Shown here: one piece after another, positions 7,378-14,562 of the stretch
How positions within the stretch are numbered: position 1 is the first letter of the stretch
Layout of the letters: each line of letters starts with the position of its first letter
Source: Pseudomonadota bacterium
GTDB lineage: Bacteria > Pseudomonadota > Alphaproteobacteria > Rhizobiales > Hyphomicrobiaceae
Direction: 5' to 3'
Assembly (NCBI GenBank): GCA_023387235.1
Contig: JAEWIJ010000012.1
Coordinates: 1 to 17,252 of the forward strand
DNA length: 17,252 nucleotides
Translations under genes and position numbers: made by a program
Notes under the pieces: generated by a model
Database searches by the model: none
What the model saw: the letters and a program-made list of their open reading frames with translations, nothing else
What the model was told of the DNA's origin: nothing

Positions 7378-8448
7378 TCAGTGGCGGCGTGCGGCGCCGA
7401 TTTCGTTCAGCGGTCCGAGCGCGCGTTCGAGCAAGGGGACGACCTCGCCGGCAAAACGCTCGATGGATTTGAGGGCCAGCGCGAGCGGTGACGCGCCGGC
7501 CTGGAACTGCAGCAGCATGTGCACGGGCTCGGCGGCGCGGATCAGGCCCGCCATGCGCTCGGCGACTGTATGAGGATCGCCGACGAGGACCGATGTCGCG
7601 AAATCGTCGAGCGGCGGCTCGCCCTCGTAGGGCTTCTCGATCAGCATGGCGCCGTCGATCAGCTCCTCGCGCCGGCGCAGGCTCTGCGAGAGGCGGATCT
7701 GATGGCGCAGATTGTCGATGAAGTCCGCAGCCTCGGCCTTGCTGTCCGTAATGCAGACATGGCGTAGCGGCGCGATGGCGGGATGCTTTGGATCGAAGCC
7801 CTGCTCGGCGTAGATCGCGCCGATGCCGGCCTTCACCGCGGCGAGTTGAGTGACCGAGGCATGGCGCGGCGTCAGCATGATCGGCCAGCCCTTGCGGGCG
7901 GCGAGCCCCTGCAGCGTCCGGTTGTCGCCGGCAATCCAGATATCGGGGAGCTTGTTCACCGGTCGTGGGGCGATGTGGGTTTCGGGCAGTTCCCAGAAGC
8001 GGCCCTTGTGCGTGAAGGTATCGCCGGAGAAGGCCTTCTCGAGGATTTCGACGAATTCGACGAGCTTAGGTGCCGAATCGGCGAGATCCTCGCCGAAACG
8101 CTCGAATTCATAGGGCTGATAGCCGCTGCCGATGCCGAGAACGAGGCGGCCGTGCGTCAAGGCGTCGACCATGCCGATTTCCGAAACGAGCCGGACGGGG
8201 TTGTAAAGAGGCACCACCACGACGCCGCTCGCGAGTTTGATTCGCGAGGTCTCACCGGCTAGCCGTGCGACCATCATGAGCGGCGAGGGGCATGTGCAAT
8301 AATTCGAGAAATGGTGCTCGGCGAACCAGGCGATATCGAAGCCGGCGGCTTCAGCCGCTTTCACCTGCGCGATGGCGCCGTCATAGAGCGTGGCCGCGGC
8401 AGTCCCGGGCGTGCGATAGCCCATGAGATTGAAGATGCCGAAGTCCAT
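7378..8448 (-). CDS. LLM-class (luciferase-like) flavin-dependent oxidoreductase
   Basis: A 356-residue protein of the bacterial luciferase-like family, TIM-barrel enzymes that use reduced FMN (from a partner reductase) or F420 to oxidise small molecules. Visible family features are the N-terminal MDFGIFNLM strand, AAEAAGFDIAWFAEHHF with the EHH motif at 44-46, PLYNPVRLVSEIGMVDALTHGR at about 80-101, and LGIGSGYQPYEFERFG, the flavin-phosphate-binding region, at about 104-119. I chose the ATG at 8448 because GGGGAGG lies seven bases upstream and the family begins exactly there; the frame continues upstream to 8544 but those residues look non-coding. It is first in a likely two-gene operon with the amidase, suggesting oxidation and hydrolysis steps in one catabolic route (inference). 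The flavin reductase partner is not in the window. Confidence 0.9.
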   Translation of the reverse strand: MDFGIFNLMGYRTPGTAAATLYDGAIAQVKAAEAAGFDIAWFAEHHFSNYCTCPSPLMMVARLAGETSRIKLASGVVVVPLYNPVRLVSEIGMVDALTHGRLVLGIGSGYQPYEFERFGEDLADSAPKLVEFVEILEKAFSGDTFTHKGRFWELPETHIAPRPVNKLPDIWIAGDNRTLQGLAARKGWPIMLTPRHASVTQLAAVKAGIGAIYAEQGFDPKHPAIAPLRHVCITDSKAEAADFIDNLRHQIRLSQSLRRREELIDGAMLIEKPYEGEPPLDDFATSVLVGDPHTVAERMAGLIRAAEPVHMLLQFQAGASPLALALKSIERFAGEVVPLLERALGPLNEIGAARRH

Positions 8449-8663
8449 GGATGCGCCTCCCCGCGATCTCGTCTGCAGGTTGATCCCTGCATCATCGGCC
8501 CCGGATGCCGTACTTTTCGCAGTTTGTCCGAGGTTGGGGAGCAAGAAAACCCCGAGGAGCGGCGCGGCGCGCGGCGCTCATGAGGGGACATACATGCTAT
8601 TTCGGCTTAGCGGGGCTTAGATCGCCGGCTTACGCCATAAAAATCAGGGTCTAAAAATGCCTC

Positions 8664-8694
8664 GACCGGTGCCGCGATCGAGACGGCACCGGTC
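8664..8694 (-). terminator. Perfect hairpin with downstream T-run, terminator for the histone-like gene
   Basis: The arms GACCGGTGCCG (8664-8674) and CGGCACCGGTC (8684-8694) are exact reverse complements of 11 bp, with a 9-base loop. Read on the minus strand, the stem is followed after about six bases by ATTTTTA (complement of 8652-8658). It lies about 45 bases past the minus-strand stop at 8739, as expected for an intrinsic terminator of that gene. Confidence 0.65.
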
Positions 8695-8716
8695 GGTGGG
8701 GACATAGATACGCGGC

Positions 8717-8738
8717 GAGCGACTTCGGGAAGTCGCTC
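8717..8738 (-). terminator. Perfect hairpin abutting the histone-like gene stop codon
   Basis: GAGCGACTT and AAGTCGCTC form a 9-bp stem around CGGG, giving a very tight loop. It touches the TAA stop of the minus-strand histone-like gene (stop at 8741-8739). No T-run follows directly, so it may protect the mRNA 3' end or act together with the hairpin at 8664-8694. The remaining 215 bases to the oxidoreductase start hold no gene I can support. Confidence 0.5.
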
Positions 8739-8972
8739 TTAGGCGCGCTTGCGGCGGGCGGCCGGCTTGCGGGCAGCAGCCTTCTTCGCCGGAGCGCGAC
8801 GAACCTTCGCCGCGGCCTTGCGGCGGGCGGGGCCAGCGCGCTTCGTGGCGGTCTTCTTCACAGCGCGCTTCGCGGGGGCCTTCTTCACTGCTTTCTTCAC
8901 GACCTTCTTCTTGGCGACCTTCTTTACGGGCGCCTTCTTCATCGTCTTCGCCTTCTTTGCAACCTTAGCCAT
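8739..8972 (-). CDS. Histone H1-like lysine/alanine-rich nucleoid protein
   Basis: A 77-residue protein made almost only of Lys, Arg, Ala, Val, Pro and Thr. I count 25 Lys and 10 Arg and no Asp or Glu. The first 44 residues carry the Lys-rich part (repeats of the KKAPVKKVAKK kind) and residues 45-77 are Arg-rich (GPARRKAAAKVRRAPAKKAAARKPAARRKRA, given as composition only). This matches the C-terminal tail of eukaryotic histone H1 and bacterial H1-like proteins, which bind DNA without a fixed fold, so a nucleoid-condensing role is likely. The start at 8972 is well supported: AGGAG lies eight bases upstream. The frame runs on to 9041 but that part differs in composition. It is a single-gene unit with its own upstream AT-rich region and hairpins downstream. 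Low complexity makes exact family naming impossible; a ribosome- or RNA-binding role is the alternative. Confidence 0.8.
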   Translation of the reverse strand: MAKVAKKAKTMKKAPVKKVAKKKVVKKAVKKAPAKRAVKKTATKRAGPARRKAAAKVRRAPAKKAAARKPAARRKRA

Positions 8973-9283
8973 GTTGATATCTCCTATCTCTTCCCGGTAG
9001 CAAGTTGCTCGCCTGTCAAGACGAATCGTGTCCACTTGCAAGAGTGAATGTGGGGATTTGATAGTTAATTGGAAGTTAATGAATTGAAATGGCGATACTC
9101 GGCTTCAATTATCCGAATAAATTTTCTCGCGAGTTTCTGCGCTGCAATATCGCAAGTAATGCAGTAAAACCGGTCATATTCTTTCCATATTCGCCGAGCC
9201 GCCGATCCCGCTGGACGTCCTCAAAAAAATCGCGCTAGCATGCGCACTGTCGAGCGCTCAAACGCGCTGAAGAGGGTCGAGAA
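8973..9283. promoter_or_regulatory. AT-rich divergent intergenic island between histone-like and phosphatase genes
   Basis: These 311 bases hold no supportable gene and are visibly richer in A and T than anything else in the window, especially 9056-9185. They separate two divergently transcribed genes and must contain both promoters. A TTGACA on the minus strand (complement of 9014-9019) is a possible -35 element for the histone-like gene, but I cannot point to a convincing -10 at normal spacing. The repeated AGTTAAT words near 9063-9080 and the CTCGCGAG palindrome near 9126-9133 are noted without assigned function. Confidence 0.4.
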
Positions 9284-10096
9284 GTGATCGAAATCGAACG
9301 AGTCGCGCGAATCATCCGCGAGGTTGCGGCGGAAGAAATCATGCCGCGCTGGCGCAATCTGGCGGGCGGCGACATCGTCGAGAAGACGGGTCCGAGCGAC
9401 GTCGTCACGGTCGCGGATCGCGCAGCCGAGGTGCAACTCTCGCGTCGGCTCGCCGAGCTGATCGCAGGCTCGCGTGTCATCGGCGAAGAGGGCGTGCACG
9501 CCGATCCGTCCGTCATGCAGCAGTTCGGCAGCGGCGATCCCGTGTGGGTGATCGATCCGATCGACGGCACGAGTGCTTTCGCCAAGGGCGAGCGCGCGTT
9601 CGCGGTGATGGTCGCGCTCGTGCGCGACGAGGAGATGCTCGCGGGATGGATTTTTGCGCCCGCAAGTGGCGACATGCACATGGGTGAGCGCGGAAGTGGT
9701 GTCTGGCGCGCGCGCGACGGCGAGGTCCAGCGTCTCATGCCGCCGGATATCCCAACGGTGGAGAAGGCGCTGATCGGTCTTCTCGGGCGCCGGCACATGA
9801 GCAACGCGCGCCGCGCCGAGATCAAGTCGCGCGGGGAAGCCTTCGCCGCGCTGGAGAATGTCTCTTGCGCGGGCTTCGACTATCCGCGCCTGTACTCGGG
9901 CACCGCGCATTTTGCGATCTACAACAAGACAGAGCCCTGGGATCATCTGCCGGGCCTCGTGCTCGCGAGCGAGCTCGGCTTCGTATTCACGAAGCATGAC
10001 GGGAGCGCCTACCGGCCCGGCGACAATACAGGTGGCCTCGTGATCGCGCCGAGCGAGCATGTCGGCGCCGACATTCGCCGCCTGCTGCTCGACTGA
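9284..10096 (+). CDS. Inositol monophosphatase family phosphatase (HisN/IMPase-like)
   Basis: A 270-residue Mg-dependent phosphatase of the inositol monophosphatase superfamily. The metal-binding motifs are intact: GEEG (Glu68, Glu69), WVIDPIDGTSAF (Asp91, Asp94, with GT at 95-96) and the C-terminal EPWDHLPG (Asp220). The N-terminal helices and GPSDVVTVADRAAE (Asp39, Asp45) also fit. Possible substrates in this family include inositol phosphate, histidinol phosphate and 3'-phosphoadenosine 5'-phosphate; the sequence does not settle which. The start is GTG at 9284, with AGAGGG about nine bases upstream, and there is no closer in-frame ATG before the homology begins. It is preceded by the AT-rich island. 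Its stop is separated by only six bases from the convergent MBL gene stop. In related genomes an IMPase-family gene lies in the lpxK/waaA cluster, but here lpxK is several genes away. Confidence 0.92.
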   Translation: MIEIERVARIIREVAAEEIMPRWRNLAGGDIVEKTGPSDVVTVADRAAEVQLSRRLAELIAGSRVIGEEGVHADPSVMQQFGSGDPVWVIDPIDGTSAFAKGERAFAVMVALVRDEEMLAGWIFAPASGDMHMGERGSGVWRARDGEVQRLMPPDIPTVEKALIGLLGRRHMSNARRAEIKSRGEAFAALENVSCAGFDYPRLYSGTAHFAIYNKTEPWDHLPGLVLASELGFVFTKHDGSAYRPGDNTGGLVIAPSEHVGADIRRLLLD

Positions 10097-10102
10097 GAGC
10101 CG

Positions 10103-10963
10103 TCAGTTGCCAGGCAGCACGAGGATCTTGGGCGTCTTCGGCAGCGTCGCCCGCGAGACGACCAGCGTCGGCACCTCGCTCATCTCGACCTCGAAGACCG
10201 GCCGCGCCTCGTGGAGGAAGCGCTCCAGCGTGTAGGACGAGAAGTAGTGCATGGGGATCATGAGCGGCGCCCGGAGCGCCTTCAGGACTTCCATCATGCC
10301 CTGCACGTCGAGCGTGAAGCTGCCGTCGACGGGCACCAGCACCACATCGAGCTGGCCGATCTGGGCGAGCTGCTGCGTGGTCAGCGTGTGGTGGAGATGG
10401 CCGAGATGGCCGATGCAGAGGTTGCCGGTCTCGAAGACGAAGATCGAGTTGCCCCAGGTGTCGGTGCCGCCAGCATAGCTCCGGATGTTGGTCGGGATAT
10501 TGCGGACGCGCACATCCTCGAGGCTGATGTCGTGCTGGGCGGCGCCGCCTTCCGGGTTCCAGCCGCGCAGTACGTGCCGGATCGAGGGATCGGGATTGTT
10601 GGTGTAGTGCGTCGAGTGGGCCCGGTTCATGGTCACGATCTCGGGGATCACGGCCGGGCGGACGTAGTCGTTGTAGTCGGTGGCGATGCGGACGCCGCGT
10701 TGCGTTTCGAGAAGGAACGTCGAGTGACCGATGTAGCTGATCCGCGTATCGCCGAGCTTGAGCTGTGCGCGCTGGACGAGTGACGGCACTCTGATGCCGC
10801 CGGGCCTGCGCTGCGTCGGCGCCTCGGCCATGGCAAGGCAGAGGTCCGGCGCGACCTTTCCCTGAGACGGGGCCTGAGCCTTGATCGGAGGAGCGGCGAG
10901 GATCAGCAGGACTGCCGTGAGAAGGAACCCGGCGGCAGCATCGAGCAGTGACCTCACGCGCAT
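10103..10963 (-). CDS. Exported metallo-beta-lactamase-fold protein with variant metal site
   Basis: A 286-residue protein with an N-terminal signal peptide (MRVRSLLDAAAGFLLTAVLL, cut near KAQA) and a metallo-beta-lactamase fold of the UlaG-like kind. Fold landmarks are ISYIGHSTFLLET (His80), MNRAHSTHYTNN (His116, His119), CIGHLGHLHHTL (His186, His189), VVLVPVDGSFTL (Asp213) and LMIPMHYF (His239). The usual HxHxDH motif is replaced by HSTHY, so one metal site may be altered, yet the later His and Asp ligands remain. It probably acts as a periplasmic hydrolase; the substrate is unknown. The ATG at 10963 has GGAGG six bases upstream. The CoA-transferase stop lies 26 bp upstream on the same strand, so they are likely co-transcribed, although one is cytoplasmic and the other exported. 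The fold is sure, the function is not. Confidence 0.85.
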   Translation of the reverse strand: MRVRSLLDAAAGFLLTAVLLILAAPPIKAQAPSQGKVAPDLCLAMAEAPTQRRPGGIRVPSLVQRAQLKLGDTRISYIGHSTFLLETQRGVRIATDYNDYVRPAVIPEIVTMNRAHSTHYTNNPDPSIRHVLRGWNPEGGAAQHDISLEDVRVRNIPTNIRSYAGGTDTWGNSIFVFETGNLCIGHLGHLHHTLTTQQLAQIGQLDVVLVPVDGSFTLDVQGMMEVLKALRAPLMIPMHYFSSYTLERFLHEARPVFEVEMSEVPTLVVSRATLPKTPKILVLPGN

Positions 10964-10989
10964 TTACGACCTCCAGGTCTGTTACGCCA

Positions 10990-12198
10990 TCACGCGGCCG
11001 CCCCACTTGCCTTCAGCGCCGCGATCTCATTCTCGCTAAGGCCTGCCTCCCGCAGGATCACATCTGTGTGTTGGCCGAGTTCGGGACCTGGGCCCGGGCG
11101 GCGAGGCTCAGCATGACCGATCTGGAAGGGGGCCGCCAGGGTCCGCGGCAGGCCGGGCGTGTCGGTCTCGACGACGGCCCGGGCGGCGACGGCCTGCGGG
11201 TCCTCGGGGATGTCGTGCAGCCGGTTGATGATCGAGTGCGGGACGCCGCGCGCTTTCAGCAGCCGGTTCCAGTGCGTGAAGGGCCGCGTGCGAATGATGT
11301 CCTCGAGGATCTCGCGCAACGCCGTGGCATTCGCGTGCCGGGCCTGTCGCTCGGCGAAGCGCGGGTCGGCTGCGAGATCGGGACGCTCGATCATCTCCAG
11401 GATGGTTGGCCAGTCGCGCGTCTCGTTGGTGACGTTGATCTGCAGCCAGCGGTCGTCGGACGTCAGGTAGATATTGGCGAGGGCCGAGCGCGGATGCTCG
11501 CGCGGCGGGCGGTTCGGCAGATACGAGCCGACGAGCGCGGCCTGGGCGTAGACGCCGTTCGACCAGAGGCCGTTGGCGAGCAGGTTGCTCGCGACCCAGG
11601 TGCCCTTGCCGGTCTTCGCGCGGTCGATGAGCGCGAGCAGGATGGCCGACAGCAGCGCCATGGCGGCGGGGCGATCGCCCTGCGCGGGAAGCGCGAAGCC
11701 CGGCGGCTGGCCCTCGTGGTGGGTCGCATCGAGAAGCCCGGAACGCGCGAAGTAGGCGTTGCTGTCGTAGCCGGGCTGGTCCTTGTCGGGGCCCGCCTCG
11801 CCATAACCGGAGAAGGACGCATAGATGAGGCGCGGGTTGCGCGCCGAGACCTCCTCGTAGCCGAGACGCAGGCGCGTGCGGACAGGGAACGGGTAGTTGG
11901 TGATCAGGATGTCGGCCGTGTCGATCAGGCGGTCGAGTGCGGCGCGGCCTTGCGGGTGCTTGAGGTCGAGTGCGATCGAACGCTTGTTGCGGGCATCGAG
12001 ATGCCAAGGGTAGTTCACCTCGGCCTTGGGGAAGCTCGTGAGATTGATGTTGCTCCGGTGCGGGTCACCTTCGCCGGGGGGCTCGACCTTGATGACGTCG
12101 GCGCCGTAGTCACCGAGGACGACGGCGGCTGCCGGCGCGGCAATGAACGAGCTGACGTCGAGCACACGCAGGCCCTCCAGGGGGAGCGGGTTCGCCAT
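10990..12198 (-). CDS. CaiB/BaiF family (class III) CoA-transferase
   Basis: A 402-residue family III CoA-transferase, which moves CoA between carboxylic acids through an enzyme-bound aspartyl-CoA. Diagnostic regions are LEGLRVLDVSSFIAAPAAAVVLGDYGADVIKVEPP (about 8-41, the Rossmann-like start), LDLKHPQGRAALDRLI, ILITNYP, and QPGYDSNAYFARSG, with Asp145 aligned to the catalytic aspartate. The later LHDIPEDPQAVAARAVVE region belongs to the small domain. Length is normal for the family. The ATG at 12198 is preceded by AAGAAGAGG. It is divergent from the SDR gene across 115 bp and is followed by the MBL gene. Relatives act on oxalate, carnitine, formyl, bile-acid and aromatic substrates; the sequence alone does not choose. 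Together with the dehydrogenase next door it suggests acyl-CoA catabolism. Confidence 0.93.
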   Translation of the reverse strand: MANPLPLEGLRVLDVSSFIAAPAAAVVLGDYGADVIKVEPPGEGDPHRSNINLTSFPKAEVNYPWHLDARNKRSIALDLKHPQGRAALDRLIDTADILITNYPFPVRTRLRLGYEEVSARNPRLIYASFSGYGEAGPDKDQPGYDSNAYFARSGLLDATHHEGQPPGFALPAQGDRPAAMALLSAILLALIDRAKTGKGTWVASNLLANGLWSNGVYAQAALVGSYLPNRPPREHPRSALANIYLTSDDRWLQINVTNETRDWPTILEMIERPDLAADPRFAERQARHANATALREILEDIIRTRPFTHWNRLLKARGVPHSIINRLHDIPEDPQAVAARAVVETDTPGLPRTLAAPFQIGHAEPRRPGPGPELGQHTDVILREAGLSENEIAALKASGAAA

Positions 12199-12224
12199 TG
12201 CGCCTCTTCTTGGTTGGCCGTTTC

Positions 12225-12292
12225 CTGGTCCGCGAGCTTAGCCGCGCTACACAATGCTGCCTAGAGTGGGTTAGCTTGCGGAAAAGGACCAG
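12225..12292. promoter_or_regulatory. Imperfect inverted repeat in divergent promoter region (possible operator)
   Basis: Between the divergent CoA-transferase and SDR genes, CTGGTC followed by CGCGAGCTTA (12225-12240) is mirrored by TTAGCTTGCG (12271-12280), and after a short insert by GGACCAG (12286-12292). The inner arms match at 8 of 10 positions and the outer arms match fully. The dyad is wide (about 30 bases between inner arms) and could be a shared regulator site or chance. No regulator gene lies adjacent. Confidence 0.25.
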
Positions 12293-12313
12293 TAACCGGG
12301 AGGACGGCAAGCC

Positions 12314-13135
12314 ATGAACGCGAACGCATCGAGTGGTGACTGGCTGGGGCTCGGCGGCCGCGTCGCCGTCGTCACGGGCGCGGCAAGCGGCATCGGCCGC
12401 GCGGCGGCGAACAGCCTGTCGAGTGTCGGAGCGGCCGTCGCGCTTCTCGATATCAACCTCGATGGCGCGAAGGATGCGGCCCGGGTGATCGCCGAGACGG
12501 GCGGCAAAGCCATTGCCGTTGCGTGCGACACGACCAGCGAGGCGAGCATCGCCGAGGCGCGCAAGGAGGTCGAGGCTGCGCTCGGCGGGGCGGATATCCT
12601 CGTCAACAACGCCGGCATCCTCCGGCCCGGCGGTCTCGACAAGCTCTCGCTCGCGGACTGGAACAAGATCCTCGCGGTGAACCTGACGGGCTATCTGCTC
12701 GCGGCGCAGGCCTTCGGTGAGGGCATGCGTCAGCGCAAGCGCGGCGCGATGGTGCACATCGCCTCGATTGCCGCAACGGAGCCACAGCCGTTCTCCGGCG
12801 CCTACAGCACGGCCAAGGCCGGCGTCCACATGCTCTCGCGCCAGCTCGCGTATGAGTGGGGGCCCGAGGGCGTGCGCTCGAACGTGGTGAGCCCCGGCTT
12901 CGTGCGCACCGCGCTGAGCGAGAGCTACTACGCTGTGCCTGGCGTGCTGGAGGCGCGCTCGAAGCTCGTGCCTATCGGGCGGGTCGCGACGCCGGACGAC
13001 CTTGCGCAGGTCATCACGTTCCTCGTCTCGGACAGGGCCGGGTACGTGAACGGTACGGAGGTGCTCGTCGACGGCGGTGCCAATACCATCCTCATGGGAC
13101 AGGTGCCGCGCCCCGGTTACGAGCGGACGAGCTGA
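12314..13135 (+). CDS. Short-chain dehydrogenase/reductase (classical SDR)
   Basis: A 273-residue NAD(P)-dependent oxidoreductase of the classical SDR family with all key motifs: TGAASGIG at 21-28 (dinucleotide-binding glycine motif), acidic Asp46 in LLDIN at the end of strand 2 (favours NAD over NADP), NNAG at 98-101, Asn123, and the catalytic Ser151, Tyr164 and Lys168 (YSTAK). SPGFVRT and the C-terminal GYVNGTEVLVDGG are also typical. The ATG at 12314 has GGGAGGA nine bases upstream. It is divergent from the CoA-transferase gene and converges on lpxK across a strong hairpin. It probably oxidises or reduces a hydroxy/keto intermediate in the same pathway as the CoA-transferase (inference from position only). 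FabG is unlikely given the lack of fatty-acid synthesis neighbours. Confidence 0.93.
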   Translation: MNANASSGDWLGLGGRVAVVTGAASGIGRAAANSLSSVGAAVALLDINLDGAKDAARVIAETGGKAIAVACDTTSEASIAEARKEVEAALGGADILVNNAGILRPGGLDKLSLADWNKILAVNLTGYLLAAQAFGEGMRQRKRGAMVHIASIAATEPQPFSGAYSTAKAGVHMLSRQLAYEWGPEGVRSNVVSPGFVRTALSESYYAVPGVLEARSKLVPIGRVATPDDLAQVITFLVSDRAGYVNGTEVLVDGGANTILMGQVPRPGYERTS

Positions 13136-13144
13136 AGTCCGATG

Positions 13145-13174
13145 TCCCCTCTCCCTGCATGCGGGGAGAGGGGA
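13145..13174. terminator. Perfect 11-bp hairpin between convergent SDR and lpxK genes
   Basis: TCCCCTCTCCC (13145-13155) and GGGAGAGGGGA (13164-13174) are exact reverse complements around an 8-base loop. It lies in the 45-bp gap between the convergent stops. On the plus strand GAAAAG follows rather than a T-run; on the minus strand no clear T-run is seen. The composition is like that of the repeats at 5769-5869 and it may belong to the same dispersed family, serving as a bidirectional terminator. Confidence 0.7.
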
Positions 13175-13180
13175 GAAAAG

Positions 13181-14260
13181 TTATCGCGGCTTCTGCGCCC
13201 GCCGGCCGATTGCGCCCTCGATGAGCGCGGTGAGGCGGCCCTCATCGCGCTGATCGAGCTGGAGGCGGATCGGCAGCGCTCGGGCTAGGCCGAAGAGCCC
13301 GGCAAGCGGACCATCGCTGCCGGCGAGGCGTGCGCGGTCCTTCTCCGTGGTGACGAGCGTCGCGCCATGCGTGCGGGCGAGGTCGAGAAGGTGGCGCGCG
13401 TCTGCCGCCGTGAAGGCGTGGTGGTCCGGATAGGCGACCTTGGCCACTGGCTCGGCGCCGAGCGCGGCGAGCGTCGCGAAGAAGCGCTCCGGCACGCCGA
13501 TGCCGGCGAAGGCCACGATTGGCGTCGAAGTGAGCCAGTCTGCGCGGCCTGGAACGATGCGGGCATCGAGCACCGGACCCTCGAAGTCGTGGCGCAGCCT
13601 GGCGGCAAAGTTGCTCCCCGATGCATCGCCGTGCGCCTGCGAGCCGCGATTGACCACGACGGCGTCGACGAGGTCGAGCTGGAAGTCGAGCGGCGCTCTC
13701 AGCGGGCCGGCCGGGATGATGCGTCCGTTGCCGACACCGCGCGCGCCGTCGACGATCGCGATGGTCAGATCCTTGGCGAGGCGGGGGTTCTGAAGTCCGT
13801 CGTCCATGATGATGATGTCGACGGCAGTGTGCGCAGCGTTCTGCCCCGCGCTATCCCGTGCGGCAATTGCGCGCGCACCGGCGGCTCTGTCGCGACTGAT
13901 CAACGTCGGATGAGCGGCGGCAAGAAGGAGCGGCTCATCGCCGACGTCCTCGGCGCGGTCGCGCGCGGTGTCCACCCAGTGCGGTCCGGCAAGGCGGCCG
14001 CCGTAGCCGCGCGAGAGGAAGGCGCACGCGAGACCCATGCCGCCGACGATCTCGGCGACCGCGAGCGCTAGCGGCGTCTTGCCGGTGCCGCCTGCCGTGA
14101 AATTTCCAATGCAGATGACGGGAAGCGGCGCGCGGTACGGCATCGCGCGTGCAAAGCGCCGGCGGACCAGTCCGCCCCAGAGAGCGGCGGCCGGCCCGAG
14201 CAGGCGGGCGGTCACGCCGGGCGAGGTCTCATACCACCACGTTGGTTCGCGCATCGTCAC
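13181..14260 (-). CDS. lpxK: Tetraacyldisaccharide 4'-kinase LpxK (lipid A biosynthesis)
   Basis: An inner-membrane-associated kinase that phosphorylates the 4' position of the lipid A precursor DS-1-P, the sixth step of the Raetz pathway. About 359 residues, a usual length. Motifs: a hydrophobic N-terminal region, the Walker A GNFTAGGTGKT at 52-62, SRGYGG at 83-88, DVGDEP at 105-110, MDDGLQNP with the Asp pair 153-154, IPAGPLRAP, then VAFAGIGVPERFF, YPDHHAFT with the catalytic-region histidines, and VTTEKDRARL. The frame is open to 14413. I prefer the GTG at 14260 because AAGGA sits about seven bases upstream; the ATG at 14254 is the alternative, and the sequence before either does not look like LpxK. 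Unusually for the order, waaA and the acyltransferase genes are not adjacent. It converges on the SDR gene. Confidence 0.95.
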   Translation of the reverse strand: MTMREPTWWYETSPGVTARLLGPAAALWGGLVRRRFARAMPYRAPLPVICIGNFTAGGTGKTPLALAVAEIVGGMGLACAFLSRGYGGRLAGPHWVDTARDRAEDVGDEPLLLAAAHPTLISRDRAAGARAIAARDSAGQNAAHTAVDIIIMDDGLQNPRLAKDLTIAIVDGARGVGNGRIIPAGPLRAPLDFQLDLVDAVVVNRGSQAHGDASGSNFAARLRHDFEGPVLDARIVPGRADWLTSTPIVAFAGIGVPERFFATLAALGAEPVAKVAYPDHHAFTAADARHLLDLARTHGATLVTTEKDRARLAGSDGPLAGLFGLARALPIRLQLDQRDEGRLTALIEGAIGRRAQKPR

Positions 14261-14562
14261 CGCTGCGTCCTTGCGCGCTTCCTTGTCATGGTCGTTTCGG
14301 AACCAATTGGGCCAAGGCCGCTTGTAGCAAGTTGGTGACAGTTTCACAGACCGTACAAAATGGGATTTGACATAGGCCGCGGCCGCTCTACAAGCTCCGC
14401 GCATCGGGACCAAGTCGGTTCCGGGTTCGAGGGGAATGGGCGCGGTTCCGCGAGGATGCGGCAGCGACCTGGACCTCTCGGGCGATCGTGCTCCTCCATA
14501 GACTGCGCGTCCATCATGATCCGCGAGACAGCGCGGGGTGGTGATTGGAGACTGCCTACGCC
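14261..14562. other. Intergenic stretch without a supported gene, between divergent lpxK and SET-domain genes
   Basis: I see no supportable protein here. Open frames on both strands exist, but their composition does not look coding. The region must hold the lpxK promoter (minus) and probably the promoter for the SET-domain gene (plus). TTGACA at 14367-14372 is a possible plus-strand -35, without a good -10 at normal spacing. No tRNA-like fold, repeat array or strong hairpin was found by eye. Confidence 0.4.

Noticed and set aside
8449..8544. N-terminal extension of the luciferase-like oxidoreductase from an ATG at 8544
   Set aside because: A strong ribosome site precedes the ATG at 8448, where the family homology begins.
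10948..12264. 438-codon open frame on the plus strand opposite the CoA-transferase gene
   Set aside because: The minus-strand CoA-transferase is unmistakable; the plus-strand product has no recognisable fold pattern.
14419..14435. GGGTTCGAGG resembling a tRNA T-loop
   Set aside because: No matching acceptor, D or anticodon arms can be built around it.
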